Assembly (NCBI GenBank): GCA_964453115.1
Contig: CAYVRT010000010.1
Location: 1-64,000, forward strand
Origin: JAIWNK01 sp964453115
GTDB lineage: Bacteria; Chloroflexota; Anaerolineae; Anaerolineales; Anaerolineaceae
Reading direction: 5' to 3'
Length of the DNA stretch: 64,000 nucleotides
The number at the start of each line of letters is the position of its first letter. Position 1 is the first letter of the stretch. The notes beneath the pieces were generated by a model, which was given only the letters and a program-made list of their open reading frames with translations, ran no database searches and was not told the origin of the DNA. Positions 41,081-49,300 of this stretch are shown here, one piece after another. Both the position numbers and the translations under genes were made by a program.

Positions 41081-41767
41081 ATGAGCAAACCGCTTGGATT
41101 GAAGATTCTGGATGGACTGACACTGCTGTTTTTGGGAACTGCGGCGGGGTTGGTGTTTTTCTATGCGCCATTGGAGGCGCAAATGGGTGCTGTGCAGAAG
41201 GTGTTTTATTTTCATGTTGCCGCCGGGTGGACGGGGATGCTGGGATTTTTGGTTGCGGCGGTGAGCAGCGCACTTTATTTGTCGCGCCGCGACCCACGTT
41301 GGGATTGCTTTAGCGTGGCTGGCGTGGAAATTGGTCTGGTATTCATGCTGATCAACATCGTTTCCGGTTCCATTTGGGCCTATCCAACCTGGAATACCTG
41401 GTGGACATGGGATGTGCGTTTGACGACGGCAACCATCATGGAACTGATTTATCTGGCCTATGGCATTTTGCGGCAGGGTGTGGAGGACGCAGATCGGCGG
41501 CGAGGATTTGCGGCTGTTTATGCACTGTTGGGGTTTGTCAGTGTTCCGATTACATTTTTTTCGATCCGCTTGTTTAATTCAATTCATCCGGTTGTCATTC
41601 GTGGTGGGGATATGCCGGTAATCTCTTTCACGCCGGCGATGCAGGTGGTCTTTTTTGCCAGTTTGCTGGCTTTTTCGTTCGTTTTTGCTGACCTGTTCTG
41701 GCGCCGTTTGCGTTTGGCGCAGCTTGCAGAACGGGTGGAGGCGCTGAAGATGCGTATGGAGGAATGA
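41081..41767 (+). CDS. ccmC: Heme lyase/handling protein CcmC
   Basis: This 228-residue protein has six spans. It includes QKVFYFHVAAGWTGMLGF and the WWD motif with flanks SGSIWAYPTWNTWWTWDVRLTTA (about 92-114), plus a conserved His in NSIHPVVI. It loads heme onto CcmE. It may start at ATG 41081 or GTG 41075; AGGAG lies at 41071-41075. Confidence 0.94.
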   Translation: MSKPLGLKILDGLTLLFLGTAAGLVFFYAPLEAQMGAVQKVFYFHVAAGWTGMLGFLVAAVSSALYLSRRDPRWDCFSVAGVEIGLVFMLINIVSGSIWAYPTWNTWWTWDVRLTTATIMELIYLAYGILRQGVEDADRRRGFAAVYALLGFVSVPITFFSIRLFNSIHPVVIRGGDMPVISFTPAMQVVFFASLLAFSFVFADLFWRRLRLAQLAERVEALKMRMEE

Positions 41768-41787
41768 CCTGTTTGAAAGGAGGAACA

Positions 41788-41949
41788 ATGTCAGTGCCGG
41801 ATACACAGCTTTTTATGAATTTGGGCTATGGCTTCATTTTGGGGGTGATGGGGTTATATGTGCTGCGCTTGTGGTGGGTCGCCCGGCGGTTGCATCAGCA
41901 GGAGCTTGAACTACGGCAGTTATTGGAAGAAAAAGACCTGTCGGTTTGA
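41788..41949 (+). CDS. ccmD: CcmD-like small membrane protein
   Basis: This 53-residue protein has one span (about 12-32) followed by a charged helix QQELELRQLLEEK, the size and shape of CcmD, which joins CcmC and CcmE. It directly follows ccmC, with AAAGGAGG before ATG 41788. The call rests on context and architecture because CcmD sequences are poorly conserved. Confidence 0.7.
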   Translation: MSVPDTQLFMNLGYGFILGVMGLYVLRLWWVARRLHQQELELRQLLEEKDLSV

Positions 41950-42002
41950 TCAGGGAACTATTGGATGGGCTTGAGCGTCTTTGCAGGGAGAGGAGTTGTT
42001 CT

Positions 42003-43247
42003 ATGAAACACAGATTCTTTGTTTTTTTGAGCGTGGTTTTGCTCTTTTCGTTGGGGGCGTGCAGCAGCCTGTTGCCAGGGCCGCAGGTGGATACGGTTTC
42101 GACGCAGGTGCAGCAGACCGTTGTGGCGATGCTGACACAATCGGCATTTGAGACATTGATTGCACCAACGCAGCCGGGAAATTTGCCAACAGAGGCCAAC
42201 ACTGCTCTACCGGGGCAGCCAACCGAGACGCCCTGGGTGGTGACGGCCACATCTTTGCCGCCAACAGCAACGCCTTTGCCACCAACGGCAACGCTGCCTC
42301 CCCCGACGCCACAGGCAACCTTTACCTGGACGCCGACCTTCACCGCGATGCCAACTGCAACACCGCAGCCGACACAGGTGCCTTGTAACTGGTTGCAATT
42401 TGTTTCCGATGTCACCATTCCAGATGGCACAACGATCCAACCAGGTACATCCTTTGTCAAGACCTGGCGCATTCGCAATGCGGGTTCTTGCCCCTGGACA
42501 AGCGGCTATGCATTGGTATTTGCCAGCGGTGATGCGATGGGCGGCCCGGCTTCGGTGACTTTGACAACCACAGTCAACCCTGGTAGCACGGTGGACCTTT
42601 CGGTGACGCTGATTGGCCCTTCGCAATCGGGCGACTACACGGGGAATTGGAAGATGCGCACGGCTTCGGGTGCCATTTTTGGTGGTGGCGCAACTGCCGA
42701 CAAGCCGTTTTGGGTCAAAATCAAAGTGCCAGCAGCAGCAACGCCCAGCCCGAATCAACCATTTGTGCTGATTGATAATTACTGTGCGGCGGAATGGCGC
42801 ACCAACATTGGCGTCATCACCTGTCCGCAGCAGGAAGGCGCAAGCGGATCGGTGGTTCGGGTAAACAACCCCAAGCTGGAAGGCGGCTATGAGGATAATG
42901 AACCGGCGATTGTTGTCATGCCAGCCAGCGGGGATGGTGGTATGATCCAGGGCAAGTTCCCGCCCTTCATTGTCAAGACGGGCGACCGTTTCCGTGTGGT
43001 GGCGGGTTGCATGGATAAAAGCTCGGCCTGCAATGCACTGGTGCAAATCAATTACAGCATTGGTGGTGGAGCAGTGCAAAACCTGGCGACCTGGACAGAA
43101 ACATCGGACGGTAATTTCTACCGGGCTGATATTGACCTGAGTTCATTCAATGGTCAATCGGTACAGTTCTACCTGGTAGTTTATAACAATAGCAATTCGA
43201 CCGATGACCGTATTTTCTGGCTGTATCCGCATGTCTACCGGCCCTAG
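42003..43247 (+). CDS. Lipoprotein with Nbr1_FW-type Ig-like domain
   Basis: This 414-residue protein has lipobox LGAC (Cys about 20) and a Thr/Pro-rich linker to about 120. An Nbr1 four-tryptophan-like domain follows, with FVKTWRIRNAGSCPWTSGYALVF and TGNWKMRTASGAIFG. The C-terminal beta domain of about 150 residues is unassigned. It is surface-exposed and may bind peptides or polysaccharides. ATG 42003 is chosen by its lipoprotein signal and GGAGAGGAG just upstream. It is probably the last gene of the ccm transcript and ends before a strong terminator. Confidence 0.8.
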   Translation: MKHRFFVFLSVVLLFSLGACSSLLPGPQVDTVSTQVQQTVVAMLTQSAFETLIAPTQPGNLPTEANTALPGQPTETPWVVTATSLPPTATPLPPTATLPPPTPQATFTWTPTFTAMPTATPQPTQVPCNWLQFVSDVTIPDGTTIQPGTSFVKTWRIRNAGSCPWTSGYALVFASGDAMGGPASVTLTTTVNPGSTVDLSVTLIGPSQSGDYTGNWKMRTASGAIFGGGATADKPFWVKIKVPAAATPSPNQPFVLIDNYCAAEWRTNIGVITCPQQEGASGSVVRVNNPKLEGGYEDNEPAIVVMPASGDGGMIQGKFPPFIVKTGDRFRVVAGCMDKSSACNALVQINYSIGGGAVQNLATWTETSDGNFYRADIDLSSFNGQSVQFYLVVYNNSNSTDDRIFWLYPHVYRP

Positions 43248-43263
43248 TTTCGTGTGAGATGAG

Positions 43264-43300
43264 AGGCGGTGTTTTGCTCAGGCAAAACACCGCCTTTTCT
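43264..43300 (+). terminator. Strong intrinsic terminator after the lipoprotein gene
   Basis: A perfect 14-base stem, AGGCGGTGTTTTGC (43264-43277) with GCAAAACACCGCCT (43282-43295), has loop TCAG and then TTTCTT. It ends the ccm-lipoprotein transcript. Confidence 0.93.
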
Positions 43301-43304
43301 TCGC

Positions 43305-43333
43305 TTGACAGGGCTTTTATTCGGTTGTATAGT
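43305..43333 (+). promoter_or_regulatory. Near-consensus promoter of the triple-repeat secreted protein
   Basis: TTGACA (43305-43310), 17-base spacer, TATAGT (43328-43333). It lies between the terminator and ATG 43377, which has a strong GGAGGAGG site, suggesting high expression. Confidence 0.82.
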
Positions 43334-43376
43334 CGAATCAAAATCCGTTCTTTGATTTTTTGGAGGAGGTATTTCG

Positions 43377-44405
43377 ATGTCAAGGCACACAGTTTCGATG
43401 GCCTGGCGGTTGCTATTTGCAGCTGCATTGGTGCTGGCCTTGGGCGCAGCACTGCCGCTTCCGGTTCAGGCTGGAGGGCCAACAACGGCAATCCCAACTT
43501 TCAGCATTCTCACTGTGGTTCCCAATCAAACAGTAACGATTCAGACGGCTAATTTTCCTCCGAATCAGACGTTCACGGTGCGGATGGGGGACTATGGGAC
43601 ATATGGCATTGGCGGATATGTGGTTGGCAGTTTGAGCAGCGGGACGGGTGGCACGTTGCAGGCAACCTTTAGCATTCCCTCACAGCTAAAGGACAAGGCA
43701 ATGATTGCGATTCGAGCAGATGGTAATTTGGGCTACTATGCGTTCAACTGGTTCTATAATAACAATGTTGCTATGCCGTCTCAGCCTGGTTATTCGGGGT
43801 ATCCGACGTTCAATATTCTGAGCGTGGTGCGGGATGAAAAAGTGACCATCAAGACCTATAACTTGCCGCCCAATCAAACCTTTACGGTGCGGATGGGTGC
43901 GTATGGCAGCTATGCCAAAGGTGGGCCGGTGATTGGCACTTTCGATTCCGGAAGTGGCGGCACTCAGGAACAGACCTACACCATTCCGGACGGGGTGAAA
44001 GGGGGGTATCAGATTGCCATCCGTATGGATAGCAATTTGGGATATTATGCATTCAACTGGTTCTATAATCAGACAACGGATGGTTCGATGCCCATCACGC
44101 CGCCGACTGGCTATCTGGGGTACCCGACCTTTAGCGTTTTGGCGGTGGTGCGCGATGCAACGGTGACAATTCAGACGAAAAATCTGCCGCCGAATCAGAC
44201 ATTTACGGTGCGCATGGCGGGCTATGGAACCTATGGGCTGGGTGGTCCGGTAGTGGCAACGTTTGAATCGGGGGCAGGCGGCGCTCAGCAACAAACGTAC
44301 ACCATTCCTGATGGCTTCAAAGGCAGCGACCGAATTGCCATTCGAATGGATAGCAATTTGGGCTATTATGCGTATAATTGGTTCTACAATCAAACAACGC
44401 CATAA
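43377..44405 (+). CDS. Secreted protein with three tandem 100-residue repeats
   Basis: This 342-residue protein has a Sec signal peptide ending PVQAGG (about residue 33). Three homologous units follow (about 38-130, 140-235, 245-342). Each has IPTFSIL or YPTFxxL, then LPPNQTFTVRMG.YG.Y, then GG, a IPDG-like turn, IAIRMDSNLGYY and FNWFYN. The repeated pattern suggests a beta-sandwich adhesin or surface-coat protein. No named family is recognised. It has its own strong promoter and ribosome site. Confidence 0.75.
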   Translation: MSRHTVSMAWRLLFAAALVLALGAALPLPVQAGGPTTAIPTFSILTVVPNQTVTIQTANFPPNQTFTVRMGDYGTYGIGGYVVGSLSSGTGGTLQATFSIPSQLKDKAMIAIRADGNLGYYAFNWFYNNNVAMPSQPGYSGYPTFNILSVVRDEKVTIKTYNLPPNQTFTVRMGAYGSYAKGGPVIGTFDSGSGGTQEQTYTIPDGVKGGYQIAIRMDSNLGYYAFNWFYNQTTDGSMPITPPTGYLGYPTFSVLAVVRDATVTIQTKNLPPNQTFTVRMAGYGTYGLGGPVVATFESGAGGAQQQTYTIPDGFKGSDRIAIRMDSNLGYYAYNWFYNQTTP

Positions 44406-44418
44406 AAAGGATCACTTT

Positions 44419-45003
44419 GTGAAAAATCGAACAATTGCGACATTGGTTCTGTTGGGCTTGCTGCTGAATGGTTGTGCGGCTTTTTTGAGTCAGACCCAAA
44501 CGCCAACCGAGGTGAGTGGGCCGCCTGTGCCGCTACCTGATCAGACGCCGCCGAATATCGAGGCCATTGTCCCGGTCTATCCAACCGCAACCTTCGAGGC
44601 CCAATCCATGGCGGTTGAGTCGCCTGTGGTTGTTGCGCCGCCGGCTCAGACGGAAACGCTTGCACAGCCGATGGTTGTTCCTGCGGCCTATCCGCAGACG
44701 GCGGAAGAAGTGGTGGATGCTTTTCTGGTTGCCTATGCGGAGGGTGAGCATCGGCAGATGCAAACTTACCTCAGTCAGCAGCAATTGACGAATTTGCCGG
44801 CCAGCGGTGCGCCGGGCATGGCGCAATTGAATGGAGAACTGGATGGGTTTTTGATTCAGTCGGGCTCGGTCTCGCTCAACCCACCCAATGCGGTGGTGGT
44901 GGTGATGCTGAACTTGAATGGCGGGCAGACGATTCGGGTCTTCCAATTGGTGCAGGAGAATGGCGTGTGGAAGATTGAGTCGGTGGATATTGCTCGCGGC
45001 TAG
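44419..45003 (+). CDS. Hypothetical lipoprotein
   Basis: This 194-residue protein has an N-terminal lipoprotein signal LLGLLLNGC (Cys about 17) and a Pro/Thr-rich linker to about 95. A small alpha+beta domain (AEEVVDAFLVAYAEGEHRQMQTYLS.., VFQLVQENGVWKIESV) resembles NTF2-like/DUF4878 lumen domains. It starts at GTG 44419 behind AAAGGA. Its stop overlaps the stop of the convergent folKP gene by four bases. Confidence 0.7.
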   Translation: MKNRTIATLVLLGLLLNGCAAFLSQTQTPTEVSGPPVPLPDQTPPNIEAIVPVYPTATFEAQSMAVESPVVVAPPAQTETLAQPMVVPAAYPQTAEEVVDAFLVAYAEGEHRQMQTYLSQQQLTNLPASGAPGMAQLNGELDGFLIQSGSVSLNPPNAVVVVMLNLNGGQTIRVFQLVQENGVWKIESVDIARG

Positions 45004-46340
45004 TGTTGCAAAATTGAATCGGTCAGGCGCGCGGCGCGGGCAACAGCGGACACATCGTGGACGCGCAGGATGTCGGCGCCGCGTTCGATTCCCAGTACGC
45101 AGGCAGCCAGGGTGCCTTCCACGCGTTCGGCGGGCGGCAGGTTGAGCGTGTAGCCAATGAACGATTTGCGTGAGGGGCCGAGCAGCAACGGGTAGCCCAG
45201 GGAGCGGATTTCATCGAGCCGACGCAGCAATTCCAGGTTTTGGGCAACGGTTTTGCCGAAACCGATTCCGGGGTCGAGGATGATGTGTGCATCGGGAATG
45301 CCGGCCTGATGCGCCAGTGCAACGCTTTTCAGCAGTTCGGCGCGCACATCATCGAGCAGGCTGGTATATTCAACACCTACATAGCGCCCGCCCAGACGGT
45401 TTTGTAACTCGGCGGTAGCAGGTTGACTGCGATTGTGCATCAGCACAACCGGCACGCCGGCGCGGGCAATCACCTCAGCCAGGGTGGGGTCGGCGCGCAG
45501 CCCCCACACATCGTTGACCCAGTGAACGCCCGCGCGCAGGGCGGCCTGCGCGACGCTGGCCTTACAGGTATCAATGGAGAGCAACACATCAGGACCGGCG
45601 CGGTGCAGGGCTTCGAGGATGGGCAGGACGCGTTGCTGTTCTTCCTCGGCACTGATTTGTTGCGCACCGGGGCGGGTGCTTTCGCCGCCAATATCCAGAA
45701 TATCGGCGCCAGCGGCAGCAAATTGCCAGGCCTGGTCGAGCGTGGCGGCAATCACATCTTGCTTGTCAAGCAAGCCATCCCCTGAGAAGCTGTCGGGGGT
45801 GATGTTGAGAATGCCCATGATGAAAGTGCGGCAGCCCCAGGGCAGGGGGGGGGTGGGAAGTTCGCTGGCGTGTACGCTGCTGCAATCCAGTCCCTGGCAT
45901 AATTCTTGCACTGTTTGTTCCAGACGTGGGTGAATCAGGGCCGGGGCCAGGTCAGCAAGCGGGACGAGGACAAAAGCGCGTTCGTGCAGGCGTGGGTGTG
46001 GCAGGCAGAGTTCGGGGGTATCGAGGATCTGATCGGCGTAGAAAAGAATATCTATATCAATACAACGCGGGCCATAGCGAACAGAGGGTTGCCGTCCAAG
46101 CTGGGTTTCAAGCTGTTTGACAAAACGCAGCAAGGCCTGTGGCTCCATTTCGGTGCGTGCGCGCAACACCTGATTATAGAAGGGCGGCTGATCGGTATAG
46201 CCCCAGGGTTCGGTTTCGTAGATGGGTGAGATTCGCTCAATCAGCACTTGTGGTGATAGGGCGCGGCAGGCTGCTTGTAGGTTGGCTGCCCGATTGCCCA
46301 GATTGCTGCCAAGAGCAAGATAGATGCGTTGCCAGCTCAT
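45000..46340 (-). CDS. folKP: Fused HPPK-DHPS folate enzyme (FolK-FolP)
   Basis: This 446-residue bifunctional protein carries two successive folate steps. The N-terminal hydroxymethyldihydropterin pyrophosphokinase (about 1-155) shows YLALGSNLGNR, FYNQVLRA, and the metal site in RYGPRCIDIDILFY. The C-terminal dihydropteroate synthase (about 168-446) shows FIMGILNITPDSFSGDG, DILDIGGESTRPGA, IDTCKASVAQAAL, WVNDVWG and HIILDPGIGFGKT. The order folK-folP in one chain is less common than separate genes. Translationally coupled (ATGA) to the upstream gene. Confidence 0.94.
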   Translation of the reverse strand: MSWQRIYLALGSNLGNRAANLQAACRALSPQVLIERISPIYETEPWGYTDQPPFYNQVLRARTEMEPQALLRFVKQLETQLGRQPSVRYGPRCIDIDILFYADQILDTPELCLPHPRLHERAFVLVPLADLAPALIHPRLEQTVQELCQGLDCSSVHASELPTPPLPWGCRTFIMGILNITPDSFSGDGLLDKQDVIAATLDQAWQFAAAGADILDIGGESTRPGAQQISAEEEQQRVLPILEALHRAGPDVLLSIDTCKASVAQAALRAGVHWVNDVWGLRADPTLAEVIARAGVPVVLMHNRSQPATAELQNRLGGRYVGVEYTSLLDDVRAELLKSVALAHQAGIPDAHIILDPGIGFGKTVAQNLELLRRLDEIRSLGYPLLLGPSRKSFIGYTLNLPPAERVEGTLAACVLGIERGADILRVHDVSAVARAARLTDSILQH

Positions 46341-46831
46341 AGAACCTCCAGATAGGTGAACAGGGCGGGGTGGAAGGAGAGGGAACCGGATTTCTGGTCT
46401 GCAATCGCCTGATGCAGGGGCAGCAGCAGGCCGGATCTGGATAAACTTTCGGTGGGTGTTTCGGTTTCGGTGTGCAGGCGTGCCTGGGGCAGCAGGTTGC
46501 GCCGCCCTGCTGCGCTTGGGCTGCCGAGCAGGGCAGCTGTACAGGGCTGATGGGGGTCAAGTTGTTCGATAATTAGCAGCAATTCGGGGTCATTGCGTTG
46601 CACACTGCTGATTAGCAGGTTGAGTAGCCGTTGGGCGGCTGGTTGTTGCACGGGCCATGCGTAACAGGCAGCGGGTGTTGGCAGCTCTTCGGGGAGGGAG
46701 ATATTGCCAATTTGATGGCGTTCGAGAATCCATTGTGGTTGAATACCGGCGCGGTGCATAGCCTGGCTAAGGGCATCAGACAGTTCGGCGGTTGGAGCGG
46801 ATGTGCTGAGGAGCCAATAGGTTTCGCTCAT
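46337..46831 (-). CDS. Unrecognised protein coupled to folKP
   Basis: This 164-residue protein starts at minus-strand ATG 46831, just after homoserine dehydrogenase ends, and overlaps folKP by ATGA. It contains LSDALSQAMHRAGIQPQWIL and LLNLLISSVQRNDPELLLIIEQL, a pattern faintly like part of a thiolase-fold protein, with no catalytic Cys in an expected place. No function is assigned. The operon position suggests a role tied to amino acid or folate metabolism, but this is weak. Confidence 0.55.
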   Translation of the reverse strand: MSETYWLLSTSAPTAELSDALSQAMHRAGIQPQWILERHQIGNISLPEELPTPAACYAWPVQQPAAQRLLNLLISSVQRNDPELLLIIEQLDPHQPCTAALLGSPSAAGRRNLLPQARLHTETETPTESLSRSGLLLPLHQAIADQKSGSLSFHPALFTYLEVL

Positions 46832-46832
46832 T

Positions 46833-47867
46833 TCAGGCTCCGCGCAGGGCATTGAGTAAGTCGGCCAGCAGGCCATAGGCGGTTGTTTCGGGCCCGGGGT
46901 TAGATTCAAGGATGCCAAGCCCCGGCAGCACATCGCTTTGGAACTGGACGAAGGAACTGGTGCCTTGCACGCTGTAGAGTGGGGAGTCTGGGCCGATTTG
47001 CTCGGGTGCGACGCGGGCGTAGAGCAATTGCCCACCCTTTCGGCGGGCGGAACAAACAAGTTTCCAGCGTTGACCGGTCTGGCGGGCAGCGCTCAGCTGA
47101 TCGGGGGTCAGGTCACGGATGCCCTGGCGCTCGACCTGCTGCGGGGTGAGGGGGATGCCAAAGAGGACGGTGGAGAGTGCGGCGACCTTGATGGCAGCAT
47201 CCCAGCCATCTACATCGGCGCTGGGGTCAGTTTCGGTGATGCCGATGGACTGCGCATAGGCAATGGCTTCGGCGTAGGTTTTGCCGTTTTCCATCTGTTC
47301 AAGCAGCAAATTGGTGCAAGAGTTAAGGATGCCATGAAAGCCGAACAGTTCAGCGGCGGGCAGGGGGCCGCGAAAGAGGGAGAAGATCGGGGCGCCATCC
47401 ATGACGGCTGATTCGAACAAGAAGCGCCGCCCGCGTGCTTCAGCCATGGCACTGAGCTGTGCGTGGCCAAAGACGACCGGGCCTTTGTTGGCGGTAATGG
47501 CGTGCATACCTTTTTCAAGCCCGGTTTTCAGGTAGGTGATGGCGGGCTGCCCATTGCTGCGGTTGACGGGCGTGTTTTCGAGCAGCACTTGTGCTGGGCA
47601 GGCATAGATGAATTCTTCCTCATTGGGTGGTGTGGAGACGCTAGAAAGAATGTGTAGCGGCAGGCCATCTTCAGATATTTCAATCGCACGGCTCAGGTTG
47701 ATGCCGCCCGGGTCTATGGCACGTCCATGTCGGGCAGTGAGGATGCCGGTGACGGAAAAATGCAGCCCGAACATTTCTTCCAGACTTTTTTGTTTTCGCA
47801 GCAGCAACCGGGCAAAGGCTCGCCCAACATTGCCAAAACCAATCAGACAGAGGGTGACAGTACGCAT
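46833..47867 (-). CDS. hom: Homoserine dehydrogenase
   Basis: This 344-residue enzyme reduces aspartate semialdehyde to homoserine for threonine and methionine synthesis. The NAD(P) site is CLIGFGNVGRAFARLL (about 6-21). The catalytic domain shows HAITANKGPVVFGHAQL and FLFESAVMDGAPIFSLFRG, and GILNSCTNLLLEQMENG with TETDPSADVDGWDAAIKVAAL supplies the active Asp/Lys. It lacks an ACT domain. ATG 47867 follows GGAG; a TTG further upstream is less likely. Confidence 0.93.
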   Translation of the reverse strand: MRTVTLCLIGFGNVGRAFARLLLRKQKSLEEMFGLHFSVTGILTARHGRAIDPGGINLSRAIEISEDGLPLHILSSVSTPPNEEEFIYACPAQVLLENTPVNRSNGQPAITYLKTGLEKGMHAITANKGPVVFGHAQLSAMAEARGRRFLFESAVMDGAPIFSLFRGPLPAAELFGFHGILNSCTNLLLEQMENGKTYAEAIAYAQSIGITETDPSADVDGWDAAIKVAALSTVLFGIPLTPQQVERQGIRDLTPDQLSAARQTGQRWKLVCSARRKGGQLLYARVAPEQIGPDSPLYSVQGTSSFVQFQSDVLPGLGILESNPGPETTAYGLLADLLNALRGA

Positions 47868-47882
47868 GGGAAACTCCTTCAA

Positions 47883-48590
47883 TCAAATCGGCGGCCAGGG
47901 ATAGGACCGTTCGTGAGGATTGGGCAGGGGAAAGGTCTGCGTTTTGAGCAGGCCGTGGGCGCGGCGCAACAGGGCCCGAATTTCGCCCGGACGTAGCAGT
48001 GGGGAGAGTGTGCTGCGCAGGTTGGCTTCTTCATCGAGCAGGCGCTGCACATCCTTCAGCAATTCGATCGGGATGGGCTGTCCGGCAAAATCCCAGATGA
48101 CAGTGCGTAGTTTCGGTTCGGTGTGAAAGCAAATGCCATGATCAATTGCCCATAATTGATCGTTCTCGTCCAGCAGCAGATGGCCGCCCTTGCGGTCGGC
48201 ATTGTTGAGCAGCAGGTCAAAGAGGGCAATGGGGCGCAGGCGTTGGCGATGTTCAGCATCCAGGGTGAAGTAATGCTGCTGTGGGTTGTGAACGATGAAG
48301 CGCTGTAATGCGCCGGGGCCATGCGGCAGCTTGCGCCGGCGGTAGACTGTTTCGGGGACAAGCTGCCAGCCAAGACACTCGCTCACCAGGTAGGCAGCGA
48401 CTTCACGGCGGGTGAGGGTGCGGGCGGGAAAATCCCACAGCGGACGTTCACCGCGTGTTGGCTTATAAACAGCCAGAAAGGGTGTCGCGCTTTGCATTTC
48501 CACCAGAAAGGTGTGGTTGGAACTGTTGACGAATTGCCCACGCAGTTGTACGGGAGCTTCTTGCAGGATGGGCAGCGCTTCAGCGGGCAT
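47883..48590 (-). CDS. SCO1664-family kinase-like protein
   Basis: This 235-residue protein shows FLAVYKPTRGERPLWDFPARTL, REVAAYLVSECLGWQLVPETVY, FDLLLNNADRKGGHLLLD and WAIDHGICFHTEPKLRTVIWDF, the signature of the SCO1664 family. The family has a PI3/4-kinase-like core with NNADRKGGHLL and IDHGICF resembling catalytic and metal loops. It is best known from Actinobacteria next to DUF3090. ATG 48590 is the start; the longer frame is a shadow. The substrate is unknown. Confidence 0.85.
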   Translation of the reverse strand: MPAEALPILQEAPVQLRGQFVNSSNHTFLVEMQSATPFLAVYKPTRGERPLWDFPARTLTRREVAAYLVSECLGWQLVPETVYRRRKLPHGPGALQRFIVHNPQQHYFTLDAEHRQRLRPIALFDLLLNNADRKGGHLLLDENDQLWAIDHGICFHTEPKLRTVIWDFAGQPIPIELLKDVQRLLDEEANLRSTLSPLLRPGEIRALLRRAHGLLKTQTFPLPNPHERSYPWPPI

Positions 48591-48604
48591 GGTCTTTGGG
48601 GCGT

Positions 48605-49132
48605 CTAATGCTTGTGGCCGTTTTTCTTGGGACAAAAATGTCCGGTGGGGGCGATGGGTTCGCCGCATTGCGGGCAAATGGCGCGTCCCCGGCTGGCGAG
48701 TTCGACACTCCAGCGAGCCAGTGCCAGCATTTGGGCGCGCGTGGCCCAGAAACGCACAATGCTTCGGTCTTCTGGGTTTTCTGTGCCGATTGGCACTTCG
48801 CGGGCAATCAGGCACATCTGGTCGCGCAGTTCATCGTAGGCCAGGCCCATTTCTCCAACCCGGAAGAGCGGGTCGAAGGGCGGTAGGAGGTGCATTTGCA
48901 GTTCGTCGTAGGTGGCTGTGGGGCTGGGCAGTTCCGGCTGCCGTTGGGTAATTTCGAGCAGGAATTCTTCAATCCCAATAGCCAGGGTTTGAATTTGGAT
49001 TTTTTCAACCAGTAAGGTAATGACCTGGTCCTCTTTTCTGCCCTGGAGGTAGAAAACACGTTCGCCGGGTTGTCCTACGGCATCTACGCTGATCTGAGAA
49101 ACGGGGTCTAGCTCAAGGTTGTAAGTGGGCAT
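48605..49132 (-). CDS. DUF3090-family protein
   Basis: This 175-residue protein shows PGERVFYLQGRKEDQVITLLVEKIQIQTLA, GEMGLAYDELRDQMCLIARE and ARGRAICPQCG-like zinc-ribbon residues (RAICPQCGEPIAPTGHFCPKKNGH), matching DUF3090. The C-terminal Cys pairs likely hold zinc. The gene is 14 bases before the SCO1664-family gene, the conserved actinobacterial pairing. No biochemical role is known. ATG 49132 is used. Confidence 0.9.
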   Translation of the reverse strand: MPTYNLELDPVSQISVDAVGQPGERVFYLQGRKEDQVITLLVEKIQIQTLAIGIEEFLLEITQRQPELPSPTATYDELQMHLLPPFDPLFRVGEMGLAYDELRDQMCLIAREVPIGTENPEDRSIVRFWATRAQMLALARWSVELASRGRAICPQCGEPIAPTGHFCPKKNGHKH

Positions 49133-49300
49133 GGTTTCAACTTTCTTTGAATGAGGATTTGGACTGTTTTTCAATCGCATCGTCTTTCTGCATTATATCC
49201 CAAACAAGTTGATTGTGCCTTGCAAAAGCGAGTGGACTTTCTCTTGTGGATTGGTGTACAATTGAAAAGTTTTGGCAATTAATGAAAAGGAGATAGTGAA
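49133..49300 (+). promoter_or_regulatory. Divergent gap with promoter for the GNAT gene
   Basis: TGGACT (49233-49238), 18-base spacer, TACAAT (49257-49262) and a GGAG site lead to ATG 49301. No other element is seen. Confidence 0.45.
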
